Assembly (NCBI GenBank): GCA_903954065.1
Contig: CAJBME010000177.1
Location: 1 to 64,000, forward strand
Source of the DNA: an uncultured bacterium
Lineage (GTDB): Bacteria > Verrucomicrobiota > Verrucomicrobiia > Verrucomicrobiales > V1-33
Direction of reading: 5' to 3'
Length of the DNA stretch: 64,000 nucleotides
Shown here: piece by piece, positions 1 through 7,484 of the stretch
Layout of the letters: every line of letters starts with the position of its first letter
How positions within the stretch are numbered: position 1 is the first letter of the stretch
Position numbers and translations under genes: made by a program
Notes under the pieces: generated by a model
What the model was told of the DNA's origin: nothing
The model's database searches: none
What the model saw: the letters and a program-made list of their open reading frames with translations, nothing else

Positions 1-283
1 CACCGGACCTCCTTCGCCAAAAAACGCACCATCGGCCCTAGATCCATCCACTCCCTCCATCAAAACTGCCCACTGCGCACCGCGCGCGCTTATCCCAAGC
101 AACCGTCAGGTTGAAAACAACGCCGTTAGGTCAACGCCGGGAAGGATGGCCCTCCCGCACTGGGAAACGGGATTCCAGCGCAGCGCGGCGGTCTGCACGC
201 CGTTGAACGATCTCCACTTTCTTAGGTGCGCAAGCCGCGTGCTTTTTAGTATCGTGAACGTGAAAAATAGATAAAAGTGCACC
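1..283. other. Window edge, no gene seen
   Basis: This stretch shows no recognisable coding sequence. One plus-strand frame stays open from the window edge to about base 271, but its translation has no family resemblance and an arginine/proline/serine composition typical of a shadow frame. It presumably holds the end of the upstream intergenic region and the promoter of the next gene. Confidence 0.4.
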
Positions 284-1003
284 ATGACGACGGCATCCTT
301 TGTGGTTTTTGGGCCAGACCACTTGGCGGTACTGGGCTTAGTGGTTGCGGCGGCGAGTGGGATGATCTGGGCAGCACGGCTTCGTAAATGGCCGCGACTC
401 GTGCGTTTTCAGGAGTGGATCTTGATTGCCGTCCTGATCCTGAGCTGGCCGGCTGACTGGGCCTCGGCATACGCCATAGATGCGGTTACTTGGGAAACCA
501 TACTGCCGCTTCATTTATGTGATTTGACCTCTTTTGCGGGGGTCATAGCGCTCATATGGCGCCACCAGCTGGCCGCTGAACTCACCTACTTTTGGGCTAT
601 GGCGGGGACACTGAATGGATTAATCACCCCCGCGATCACTGCCAGCTTTCCTCACCCCATTTTTATCGCTTTTTTCATGCTGCACGGAGCAGTAGTAGTG
701 ACTGCCCTTTATTTGATCGGTGGCCTGCGCTTGTGGCCGCGCCCCGGGGCGGTCTGGCGAACCTTTGCCGCGAGCCTTGTTTACCTGACGGCCATCACAG
801 GGATTAATTTTCTGCTCGGCACTAATTTTGCCTTCGTCTGCCGCAAACCTGATACCCCCAGCCTGATGGACGCCATGGGTCCATGGCCATTGTACGTTCT
901 GTGGCTCATCCCTCTGGGGTTGGTTCTTTATACGGTTTTTTATTTTCCCTTCTGGCTGGCACACCGGAAGGGATGGACGCCCCGACTCACAAAGCCCTAT
1001 TAG
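284..1003 (+). CDS. TIGR02206/YwaF family membrane protein
   Basis: A 239-residue polytopic inner-membrane protein with about six to seven hydrophobic segments. The motif 'LPLHLCDLTSF' near residues 73-83, followed by the 'GTLNGLITP' helix, is characteristic of the TIGR02206 family (YwaF of Bacillus), whose function is unknown. The length matches the family. The gene stands alone and converges on the MgtC-like gene 17 bases downstream. The ATG start at 284 gives a sensible first helix. There is no hint of a substrate from its neighbours. Confidence 0.8.
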   Translation: MTTASFVVFGPDHLAVLGLVVAAASGMIWAARLRKWPRLVRFQEWILIAVLILSWPADWASAYAIDAVTWETILPLHLCDLTSFAGVIALIWRHQLAAELTYFWAMAGTLNGLITPAITASFPHPIFIAFFMLHGAVVVTALYLIGGLRLWPRPGAVWRTFAASLVYLTAITGINFLLGTNFAFVCRKPDTPSLMDAMGPWPLYVLWLIPLGLVLYTVFYFPFWLAHRKGWTPRLTKPY

Positions 1004-1020
1004 GCGGGCAACGCCCCCGA

Positions 1021-2283
1021 CTATGACCATGGCCACATCCAAAGAATGATCATACCACCCAGTAAAGCGCCGCCAAACCCGGTGAGAGTAGGAATGATAA
1101 AGTGACGGACTCCCAAAACCAAGACCAAGCCCATCTTGAAGACAACATTGGCCAGCCCCCCAAGAAGAATCAATCGCCACGCCGTCGAGGCTTCCAGATG
1201 GGATGTCGAAACGAGCCGGGCTGAAGAAAGGGTAATGGCATCAACGTCCGTCAACCCTGAGAGGGCAGCCGCCACGTAAAGACCAGAATTGCCAAAGTAC
1301 TTTTTAGCGGCGGCCACCACGACCAGAACAACGGCGTAGAGCAAGCCGAAGAGGACCGCACTTTTAAGCTCCGAGGGAGGCTGATCTTCCGCCGTGAATC
1401 GACCGCATCGACTGGCGTAACAATGCGTGACGGCAGCGACCAGCCCGATCCAGCCGACCATCACGAGTAGAGGAGGAAGCATAATACGCCACTGAGCCGG
1501 AGCCGTTATGGCAACCTCGAGAACGACACGGATGAACACAATAGCGGAGGCAATAAGGGTGATGGCGGCCAGCGTAGGACCACACGAGGCCGGCGCACGG
1601 CTGCGCCGGGCAAGACTAGCCGTGGTGGCGGTGCTTGAAATCAGCCCTCCCAGCACCCCGGCCATGGCTGCACCTTGCGCGCCGCCAAAAAACTTGCCGA
1701 CCAGATAGGCGGCGAGACTGATTCCAACGATGAGCACCACCATGAACCAGATAGCGAAAGGATTCAGCACCTCGAGGTATCCCATCTCCCGATTGGGCAG
1801 GAGCGGAAGGATTACTAAAGCCGCCAGCACCAGCCGGGCGATTTCCCGAAGATCATCCTCGCCGATCCTCCGCACCATCTGATGAAGAGGTTTCTTGCTT
1901 TGCAACAACACCATGACCGTGCCAGCCATGCTCACAGCCACCAATCGATGCCCCAGCACCGTGATCATGCCCACGGAAAACATGACCAGCATGGCCATCT
2001 CCGTGGTGAGTCCGGAATCAGCGTCCTTCGACTTCCACTCCGCCAAAGTGCCCGCGACGACGACGGCCGCGAACGCAACGAAGGCCGCGGCGACGACGAG
2101 ACCTCCATACACGATGCCGAGAAGGCCAACCAGAGCGCCGAAGATCGAGAGCAGTGCGAATGTGCGGATGCCAGCCACTCGATTTTGTACCCACTCCCTT
2201 TGCAGGCCCACGAGCAATCCAAGAGCAAGCGCCGTGCCGAGGGATTTGACCAGTTCGAAAGTCTCGGGAAGCACGTTGGTCAT
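1021..2283 (-). CDS. MgtC/SapB N-terminal plus DUF4010 membrane protein
   Basis: A polytopic membrane protein of about 420 residues. The N-terminal part carries the MgtC-type signature 'GLLVGLQREW', followed by a GIRTFALLS stretch. The C-terminal two thirds is the DUF4010 region, with the motif 'GGLISSTATTASLARRS'. The combination is a known family, often called MgtC/SapB, of unknown transport role; magnesium involvement is suggested only by MgtC homology. I chose ATG at 2283 because it puts the first conserved helix near the N-terminus. A TTG at 2358 would add 25 residues and an extra hydrophobic segment and is also possible. Confidence 0.8.
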   Translation of the reverse strand: MTNVLPETFELVKSLGTALALGLLVGLQREWVQNRVAGIRTFALLSIFGALVGLLGIVYGGLVVAAAFVAFAAVVVAGTLAEWKSKDADSGLTTEMAMLVMFSVGMITVLGHRLVAVSMAGTVMVLLQSKKPLHQMVRRIGEDDLREIARLVLAALVILPLLPNREMGYLEVLNPFAIWFMVVLIVGISLAAYLVGKFFGGAQGAAMAGVLGGLISSTATTASLARRSRAPASCGPTLAAITLIASAIVFIRVVLEVAITAPAQWRIMLPPLLVMVGWIGLVAAVTHCYASRCGRFTAEDQPPSELKSAVLFGLLYAVVLVVVAAAKKYFGNSGLYVAAALSGLTDVDAITLSSARLVSTSHLEASTAWRLILLGGLANVVFKMGLVLVLGVRHFIIPTLTGFGGALLGGMIILWMWPWS

Positions 2284-2543
2284 GAGCGACAGGAACACAC
2301 CGGCGAACAGTGAAAAAAAGACCCCGCCTCGAAAAACCAGCCGTCGACCCGGGAGCAAGCAGACAACCCTTCAATGAGGTTAGTATCGCATTTCGCATAC
2401 TGAACGCCATTTTTTTTGTGCATCCCCGCGTGGACCACTCACCGATGAAGGAGGCCACAACGTGGAACCCTATCCATGGGCAACCATGAAAAACCACATC
2501 CGGACGGGCCATTTCACCATTTTTTTCCTACCGTTTTTCCTGA

Positions 2544-2572
2544 TTGAATGATCGGCGAAAACTGAGTATGGT
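2544..2572 (+). promoter_or_regulatory. Possible sigma-70 promoter of the exbB operon
   Basis: TTGAAT at 2544-2549 and TATGGT at 2567-2572 are separated by 17 bases, each matching four of six consensus positions. This predicts a start about 36 bases before the exbB ATG. It is the only reasonable promoter-like pair seen in the 331-base divergent region. Inference from pattern only. Confidence 0.4.
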
Positions 2573-2614
2573 TCACAGTTCAGGGTTCTGATAGCCCATC
2601 GCGACGCAACTTGC

Positions 2615-3322
2615 ATGATCGAACTTGTCACCAAAGGAGGACCGCTGATTTGGCTGTTGTTAACCTGCAGTCTGGTCGCTCTGGGGATCTTCGCCGAGAG
2701 GTTCTTCCACCTCCATCGCTCTGTGATTGACGTCGCTGAATTGCTGCAAGGCGTCTCGAATCTGGTGCAAAAACGGAATTTTTCTGAAGCTTTGCACGAA
2801 GTCGCGGGCACTCCAGGACCGGTGGCTCGGGTAATTAGGGCCGCGCTGGTGCGCCATGAAATGAGCCGGTCTGATCTCAAAGAAATCGTGCAAGAGGCTG
2901 GGCAGCTAGAGGTTCCCAAGCTGGAGCGATATTTGGCCGTTCTACTTAGCGTGGTCTATGTAGCCCCTTTGATTGGATTGCTGGCCACCGTCATCGGCCT
3001 GACGGACACATTTATCAAACTCGAGGGAGGCAATGGATTTGCCACACCGGCTGAGCTCTCCAATGGCGTCTATCAGGCGCTGCTGGGCAGTGCGGTGGGA
3101 CTGGCCGTGGCCATTCCAGCCTATCTGTTTTACGCGTATCTAGCGGCTTTTGTGAAAACATTGATGCACGACATGGAGCGGGCCGGCATCGAAATTGTCA
3201 ATATTCTTACGGATCAACGAGAGGCCACCTCCTCCGCAGCCACCAACCCCGAAATGACCGGCAATCCGCGCATCATTGCCTTCGACACGGGCGCGGGAAC
3301 AGGCGGCAAACGGAGTAGGTAG
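2615..3322 (+). CDS. exbB: MotA/TolQ/ExbB proton channel family protein
   Basis: A 235-residue protein with the three-helix ExbB/TolQ topology: helix 1 near residues 10-27, helix 2 near 105-128 with 'APLIGLLATVIGL', helix 3 near 150-176 with 'LLGSAVGLAVAIPAY'. Between helices 1 and 2 is the usual cytoplasmic domain. ExbB/TolQ proteins form the pentameric stator of an inner-membrane energy transducer working with ExbD/TolR. It is first in a four-gene cluster. The roughly 50-residue polar tail after helix 3 ends in Gly/Arg-rich sequence. Whether it serves TonB-type import or another function cannot be told from sequence. Confidence 0.88.
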   Translation: MIELVTKGGPLIWLLLTCSLVALGIFAERFFHLHRSVIDVAELLQGVSNLVQKRNFSEALHEVAGTPGPVARVIRAALVRHEMSRSDLKEIVQEAGQLEVPKLERYLAVLLSVVYVAPLIGLLATVIGLTDTFIKLEGGNGFATPAELSNGVYQALLGSAVGLAVAIPAYLFYAYLAAFVKTLMHDMERAGIEIVNILTDQREATSSAATNPEMTGNPRIIAFDTGAGTGGKRSR

Positions 3323-3473
3323 ACGACGCAGCCCACGGGCTTCTTTCATCTCGCCCACCCAAGAAAAAGGGACACTCGCGCGCCCCGCGGATCAGGGTAC
3401 GATCCTCAGTCCACCCGCTACCGCTTGCACTCACTACCGATTGTCGCCACCTACTCCACCGGAGCCGCCTTCT

Positions 3474-3899
3474 TTGAAACTCGAATCCCAGCTTCAGCTG
3501 ACGCCGCGCCTGATGCACCTAGTGCCTTTTCTCGGCGTGGTCATGCTGCTGCTGACGTTTTTCCTTCTTGGATCGAGTATGGTGCTGCAATCTGGGGTGC
3601 GGGTGAGACCGCCGCCGTCCACCTCGCTGTTGGAACCCATGCCTCGGGCGCACATCATCACGCTTTCGGCCGGCCGGCAGCCGCAAATTTTTCTGAATGA
3701 CCAACCACTGTCATTGATGGGGCTGCGCACCGCGCTGGCGGAACCTCCGCGCGGCGGCATCCGTCAGGTTCTGGTGCGAGCGGACGAGCTGGCGGCCCAT
3801 GGACTGGTTGTCAGAGTCTGCCAACTCGCTCTCGATGCCGGATATGAGGTGGTTCAAGCCACCACCCCGCCAGGCTCTGGAGGAGGAGCGACGCCATGA
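3474..3899 (+). CDS. exbD: ExbD/TolR-like biopolymer transport protein lacking the membrane aspartate
   Basis: About 141 residues from a TTG start at 3474, preceded by a GGAG at 3461-3464; reading begins L/M-KLESQLQL. One transmembrane helix lies near residues 16-38, followed by a periplasmic ExbD/TolR-type domain. In this family the helix normally carries one Asp in a 'P-L-I-D-V-V' setting that is needed for proton use. Here the aligned residue is Gly21 ('VPFLGVV', codon GGC at 3534-3536). The gene follows exbB by about 150 bases and overlaps the next gene by four bases. An in-frame upstream start at 3276 would add an unlikely polar leader overlapping exbB. Confidence 0.75.
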   Translation: MKLESQLQLTPRLMHLVPFLGVVMLLLTFFLLGSSMVLQSGVRVRPPPSTSLLEPMPRAHIITLSAGRQPQIFLNDQPLSLMGLRTALAEPPRGGIRQVLVRADELAAHGLVVRVCQLALDAGYEVVQATTPPGSGGGATP

Positions 3900-4372
3900 A
3901 TCCGACCGAACCACCTGCTTCCGCCCCTGAGGAATCGCCGCTGATGTTTGACTGGCGCCACCGCCCCCGGACGTGGCTCAAGCTAACGGGGTTTCTTTCA
4001 ATAGCGTTATTCGGGCATCTGGCGGCATTTTTGTTATTCCGACTGCGCACTCCGCCTCTAGCCCGCGCCATGCCCTTGCCAGCAAGCATCACGCTGGCCC
4101 CGGCCTGGCCGGTTGACCCAACGGAGGCGGCAGGGCCGCGGGCGATGAGTCGCAGGCCCTCCCCCGCCGAGACCGCGGATCTGGAGCTGCCGGAGAATGC
4201 CGTCCCGCCGCCCCGTCAGCCCGGCTTCAGTGCGCATGTCATGGCGCGGCAGCCATGGCCACCACGCCCAGAGCGCGCGGCCTGGCCGGTGATCAGCGGC
4301 GTTTCCGAAATGGTATTACCGCCCGCCACCCCGGCACCACCGACCGAGGAACCTGCCGACGAACCACGATGA
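3896..4372 (+). CDS. TonB-like N-terminal protein: membrane anchor plus proline-rich tail
   Basis: 158 residues. A cytoplasmic N-terminus rich in Pro and Glu is followed by one hydrophobic helix near residues 35-52, then a long Pro/Ala-rich periplasmic segment to the end. That layout resembles the anchor and spacer of a TonB protein, but the protein stops without the compact C-terminal domain that contacts outer-membrane receptors. ATGA overlaps with both the ExbD gene and the next gene imply translational coupling. I infer it is the third part of this energy-transducing complex; direct homology is weak, so it could also be a lineage-specific protein. Confidence 0.65.
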   Translation: MNPTEPPASAPEESPLMFDWRHRPRTWLKLTGFLSIALFGHLAAFLLFRLRTPPLARAMPLPASITLAPAWPVDPTEAAGPRAMSRRPSPAETADLELPENAVPPPRQPGFSAHVMARQPWPPRPERAAWPVISGVSEMVLPPATPAPPTEEPADEPR

Positions 4373-4608
4373 TTCAGACCAGTCTTTCCACACTGCTCTC
4401 ATCCTATCTCTGGGGCTTGATGCTGCTGGTTGGTCTCATTTGGCTGACGGGCGAGTGGCACCGCCGCCACCGGAGACGCCTAGAACGTCGGCATGACGTC
4501 ATCTGCCGCCTCTGCCATGAAATTTTCCGTGACCCATCCAGTGAATCTTTGATCACCTGCCCCAATTGTGCCGCCCTCAATGAGCGTCGACAACCAAGGG
4601 AACTTTGA
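4369..4608 (+). CDS. Small membrane protein with CxxC-CxxC zinc ribbon
   Basis: 79 residues starting at an ATGA overlap with the preceding gene. An N-terminal hydrophobic helix (about residues 8-26) is followed by an Arg/His-rich stretch and then 'CRLC' and 'CPNC' pairs 17 residues apart, the spacing of a zinc ribbon or small rubredoxin-like knuckle. The ribbon should lie in the cytoplasm if the helix is an uncleaved anchor with the basic side inside. No family is recognised. Tight coupling suggests an accessory subunit of the ExbB/ExbD-like complex. Confidence 0.65.
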   Translation: MIQTSLSTLLSSYLWGLMLLVGLIWLTGEWHRRHRRRLERRHDVICRLCHEIFRDPSSESLITCPNCAALNERRQPREL

Positions 4609-4650
4609 ACATCTAACGACCACGCATTTATCAACAAAGTGCTTCAGATT

Positions 4651-4680
4651 TTGACAAGAGACTGAGGCTGTGCCTAGGAA
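4651..4680 (+). promoter_or_regulatory. Possible fabF promoter with very short leader
   Basis: A perfect TTGACA at 4651-4656 is followed after 18 bases by TAGGAA at 4675-4680, a poor -10 element. The predicted start would fall on or next to the fabF ATG at 4686, implying a leaderless or near-leaderless message. The -35 is convincing, the -10 is not. Confidence 0.3.
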
Positions 4681-4685
4681 AACAG

Positions 4686-5936
4686 ATGAGTAGCGAACGC
4701 CGTGTTGTCATCACAGGAATTGGAGTCGTTTCCCCACTGGGAAATGATCTCCCCACGTTTTGGGACAATCTTGTGCACGGGCGCAGCGGGATTAGACGGA
4801 TCACTCATCTGGATCCCGAGCCCTTTGCCTGCCAGATTGCTGGACAATCGACCTTTGACCCGAAGGATTATTTCAACGATTTCAAAGATGCCCGCCGTGC
4901 AGACCGTTATGCGCAGCTAGCGATGGCTGGTTCGAAGCTGGCGGTCAAAGACGCTAATCTGAGTGCCAATGAGGTGGACCCGACCCGGGTGGGCATCATG
5001 GTGGGGAGTGGTATTGGGGGGCTGGGCACGTTTGAGGACCAGCATGCCGCGCTGCTGCAAAAGGGGGTATCCCGGGTCAGCCCATTCACCATTCCTATGA
5101 TGATCAGTAATATAGGAAGCGGAATGATCTCGATCGACCTTGGTTTTCAGGGCCCCAACATGGTCATTGTCACGGCTTGTGCGACGAGCAACCACAACAT
5201 CGGAGAGGCGTGGCGCATCATTAAGTTTGGAGATGCTGACGCCATGCTGGCGGGCGGCGCGGAAGCGAGCATTCGGCCGATGGGACTGGCTGGTTTTTCC
5301 AACATGCGGGCCCTTTCAACCCGCAATGACGAGCCTGAGCGGGCCAGTCGTCCTTTTGACCGGGACCGCGATGGATTTGTCATGGGCGAAGGGGCTGGCG
5401 TGGTCGTTCTAGAGGAGCTAGAGCACGCCAAGAAGCGCGGCGCCCGCATCTATTGTGAACTCGCTGGATACGGCTGCTCCGCGGATGCCTATCACCTCTC
5501 AGCCCCCTCACCCGACGGGTCCGGCCCGGCGGCCGCGATGGCCATTTCACTGCGCCATGCCAGACTCGACCCCACTGCCATCGGCTACCTCAATGCCCAT
5601 GCCACCTCGACCGGGCTGGGCGACATCTCGGAAACGAATTCGATCAAAAAAGCCTTTGGTTCGTTCGCAAAAAACGGACTGTTGATCTCGTCGACCAAGT
5701 CCATGACCGGACATCTACTGGGTGCGGCTGGAGGCGTGGAACTCGCCGCCACCGTGCTCGCCATGCAAAACGGGATCGCGCCCCCCACGATCAACCTCGA
5801 AAACCCCGATCCCGAATGCGATCTGGATTACATCCCGAATGTTGCGCGCGAAGCGACGATTTCGGCAGCCATGAGCAACAGTTTCGGATTTGGCGGCCAC
5901 AATGCGACTTTGGTGGTACGCGCCTTTACAGGCTAG
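4686..5936 (+). CDS. fabF: Beta-ketoacyl-ACP synthase II
   Basis: 416 residues, the usual FabF length. It condenses malonyl-ACP with acyl-ACP in fatty-acid elongation in the cytoplasm. The thiolase-fold catalytic triad is visible: Cys165 in 'TACATSN', His305 in 'NAHATST' and His343 in 'MTGHLLGAAGG'. The C-terminal 'NSFGFGGHNA' is also typical. No acpP or fabG lies alongside, so fabF is separated from other fatty-acid synthesis genes here. The GAF gene follows after 26 bases and may be cotranscribed. Confidence 0.95.
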   Translation: MSSERRVVITGIGVVSPLGNDLPTFWDNLVHGRSGIRRITHLDPEPFACQIAGQSTFDPKDYFNDFKDARRADRYAQLAMAGSKLAVKDANLSANEVDPTRVGIMVGSGIGGLGTFEDQHAALLQKGVSRVSPFTIPMMISNIGSGMISIDLGFQGPNMVIVTACATSNHNIGEAWRIIKFGDADAMLAGGAEASIRPMGLAGFSNMRALSTRNDEPERASRPFDRDRDGFVMGEGAGVVVLEELEHAKKRGARIYCELAGYGCSADAYHLSAPSPDGSGPAAAMAISLRHARLDPTAIGYLNAHATSTGLGDISETNSIKKAFGSFAKNGLLISSTKSMTGHLLGAAGGVELAATVLAMQNGIAPPTINLENPDPECDLDYIPNVAREATISAAMSNSFGFGGHNATLVVRAFTG

Positions 5937-5962
5937 GCTGCCCTTACCACCTTTTTTGATCC

Positions 5963-6571
5963 ATGAGCCCCCTAGACCATCTGCAAGCCGCCCTCCGCCA
6001 CCACGACTGCCAGACAGGGACGCTACACCTGCTCGACCCATCTGACGCCCAACTGAAGCTGGCGGCCCAGATCGGACTGCCTCCTCATGTGGTCCAGATC
6101 GTGACGATCGTCCCGGTGGGCAAGGGCATGGCCGGATTGGCGGCGGAGCGTCTGGAACCAGTTCAGACGTGTAATCTGCAAACAGATGTCACGGGTGATA
6201 TCCGGCCTGGGGCCAAGGCCGTGCCGGTTCAGGCGAGCATCGCCGTGCCCATGTTGGTTGACGGGGCGCTGCACGGTATCCTCGGACTGGCCAAAGCGGA
6301 ATACCATGAGTGGACGGAGGAGGAACTGGCGGCCCTTGCGCTGACCGCCACCACGGTGGCCCGTCAACTTGCTGCTGACGATGGCCCTGCCTCTGAGGAC
6401 GGCCCTGCCTCTGGCGGCGGCCCTGCCTCTGGCGGCGGCTCTGCCTCTGGCGGCGGCTCTGCCTCTGGCGGCGGCTCTGCCTCTGGCGGCGGCTCTGCCT
6501 CTGGCGGCGGCTCTGCCTCTGGCGGCGGCTCTGCTTCGGAGGTCGGCTCCGACGCTGACGCCACCGTCTGA
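5963..6571 (+). CDS. GAF domain protein with Gly/Ala/Ser repeat tail
   Basis: 202 residues. Residues 1-140 form one GAF domain of the small cytoplasmic kind; visible features are 'VGKGMAGLAAER', 'SIAVPMLVDGALHGILGLAK' and the final helix. GAF domains bind small ligands or mediate dimerisation; the ligand is unknown. Residues about 141-195 are a low-complexity tail of 'GSASGG'-type hexapeptides encoded by an 18-bp tandem repeat, ending in an acidic 'DADATV'. This tail lies entirely opposite the 3' end of the convergent response-regulator gene, so both proteins carry repeat tails from the same DNA. The start at 5963 places the GAF domain at the N-terminus. Confidence 0.82.
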   Translation: MSPLDHLQAALRHHDCQTGTLHLLDPSDAQLKLAAQIGLPPHVVQIVTIVPVGKGMAGLAAERLEPVQTCNLQTDVTGDIRPGAKAVPVQASIAVPMLVDGALHGILGLAKAEYHEWTEEELAALALTATTVARQLAADDGPASEDGPASGGGPASGGGSASGGGSASGGGSASGGGSASGGGSASGGGSASEVGSDADATV

Positions 6572-7191
6572 CTGGCAGAAGCGGCTGTCATTAAGGTAAC
6601 GTACTCCACGGCACGATCGCGTATACCGTTGCCCACCGTCCCCAATTTCTTCGCAATCTTTTTACGATAATCCTGCACCGTGTGAGGTGAAAGCTTCAGG
6701 TCATCGGCGATCGATTTACTACCTTTACCCTGGCCGATCAGGCAGAAGACGCCGAATTCCCCGATGGTCAGAATGCGCCGCGGATCGAGGGATGAACGTT
6801 CTCTACCGGCCCACACGCGGCGCTGATTGCGCAGCAGGCGGTTGATTTCGAATGTCAAAACCTCCCAAGATTGTTTTTTACTGATTCGGGCGTGCAGGAA
6901 GCCGCGCAAATCATCAGGGAGCCGGAAGGCATCGGACTGGGTGGTCAGGACAATGATTTTTGCGAATCGATTCAGTCGAACCAACCGGCGCGCCACGCCC
7001 CATGCGTCCTCATCAGGAATGGACAAATCAAGAATTAACACATCGGGATGGTACTTTTCGCACGCCATCATACCCTCCTTCACCGTGGCCGCAGCGGCTA
7101 AAATATCCACATATAAGCTTCTTCGCATGAGGTCTAACAGCATGTCTCTGAACATTGTCTGATTTTCAACAATTACACATCGGAGGCTCAT
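6364..7191 (-). CDS. LuxR/NarL-type response regulator with Glu/Pro repeat tail
   Basis: 275 residues. The receiver domain occupies about 1-120, with the phospho-acceptor Asp55 in 'LILDLSIPDED' and a conserved switch Lys in 'ISKKQ'. A LuxR-type helix-turn-helix follows near 140-200 ('KSIADDLKLSPHTVQDYRKKI'-like, given here in part). The last 60 residues are 'EAEPPP' hexapeptides, the antisense reading of the repeat that encodes the tail of the GAF protein. Its sensor kinase is not adjacent. The first receiver acidic pair is E9-N10 rather than the usual D/E-D, so magnesium binding may be weaker. Promoter presumably in the A-rich region beyond 7191. Confidence 0.85.
   Translation of the reverse strand: MSLRCVIVENQTMFRDMLLDLMRRSLYVDILAAAATVKEGMMACEKYHPDVLILDLSIPDEDAWGVARRLVRLNRFAKIIVLTTQSDAFRLPDDLRGFLHARISKKQSWEVLTFEINRLLRNQRRVWAGRERSSLDPRRILTIGEFGVFCLIGQGKGSKSIADDLKLSPHTVQDYRKKIAKKLGTVGNGIRDRAVEYVTLMTAASASQTVASASEPTSEAEPPPEAEPPPEAEPPPEAEPPPEAEPPPEAEPPPEAGPPPEAGPSSEAGPSSAAS
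6385..6546. repeat. 18-bp tandem repeat shared by two antisense coding tails
   Basis: Seven contiguous 18-bp units (6403-6528), the first two differing from the other five by a single C/T, are flanked by one degenerate unit on each side. Unit length divisible by three keeps both frames open: Gly/Ser/Ala hexapeptides on plus, Glu/Ala/Pro hexapeptides on minus. Near-identity of the copies indicates recent slippage or strong homogenisation. Confidence 0.95.
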
Positions 7192-7484
7192 GGGAATATG
7201 CGGAAGGAAAGAAAAAATAGCAGAAAAAGAAAAGACTTTTTCGTTTTATGTCGTCGACTTGAAAATGAAAAGCCTTTTTTTCAAAAACGATTTAAATTTT
7301 CGCGCAGCCTCAAAATCCGTCCCCGGAACGGGAACGAGGGCGGGGGGACCAGGGCCTCTCGCGCTGGCTCGAGGAAGATTTTCATTCAATCCCCCCTGCT
7401 AAGGGGGGTGGTCAAACACAAAAACCAACCCATTCTAAAGCTTCGGAAAGTTATTCTTCATTCCCTACCCACCAAATATACTAC
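7192..7484. promoter_or_regulatory. Divergent regulatory region with C6/G6 hairpin
   Basis: This divergent region between the response regulator and the PEP-CTERM gene is locally A-rich near 7200-7310. It holds an inverted repeat of six C and six G with a six-base loop at 7391-7408. A TATACT at 7477-7482 sits directly before the two possible ATG starts of the PEP-CTERM gene. No T-tract follows the hairpin, so it is not an obvious terminator. No gene is seen. Confidence 0.4.

Noticed and set aside
1895..2377. 160-codon plus-strand frame opposite the MgtC/DUF4010 gene
   Set aside because: Ser/Thr/Arg/Pro-rich translation with no family features; the minus-strand gene has clear motifs across the same bases.
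6385..6546. 18-bp tandem repeat considered as a CRISPR array
   Set aside because: Units are contiguous with no spacers, lie inside coding sequence and no cas genes are present.
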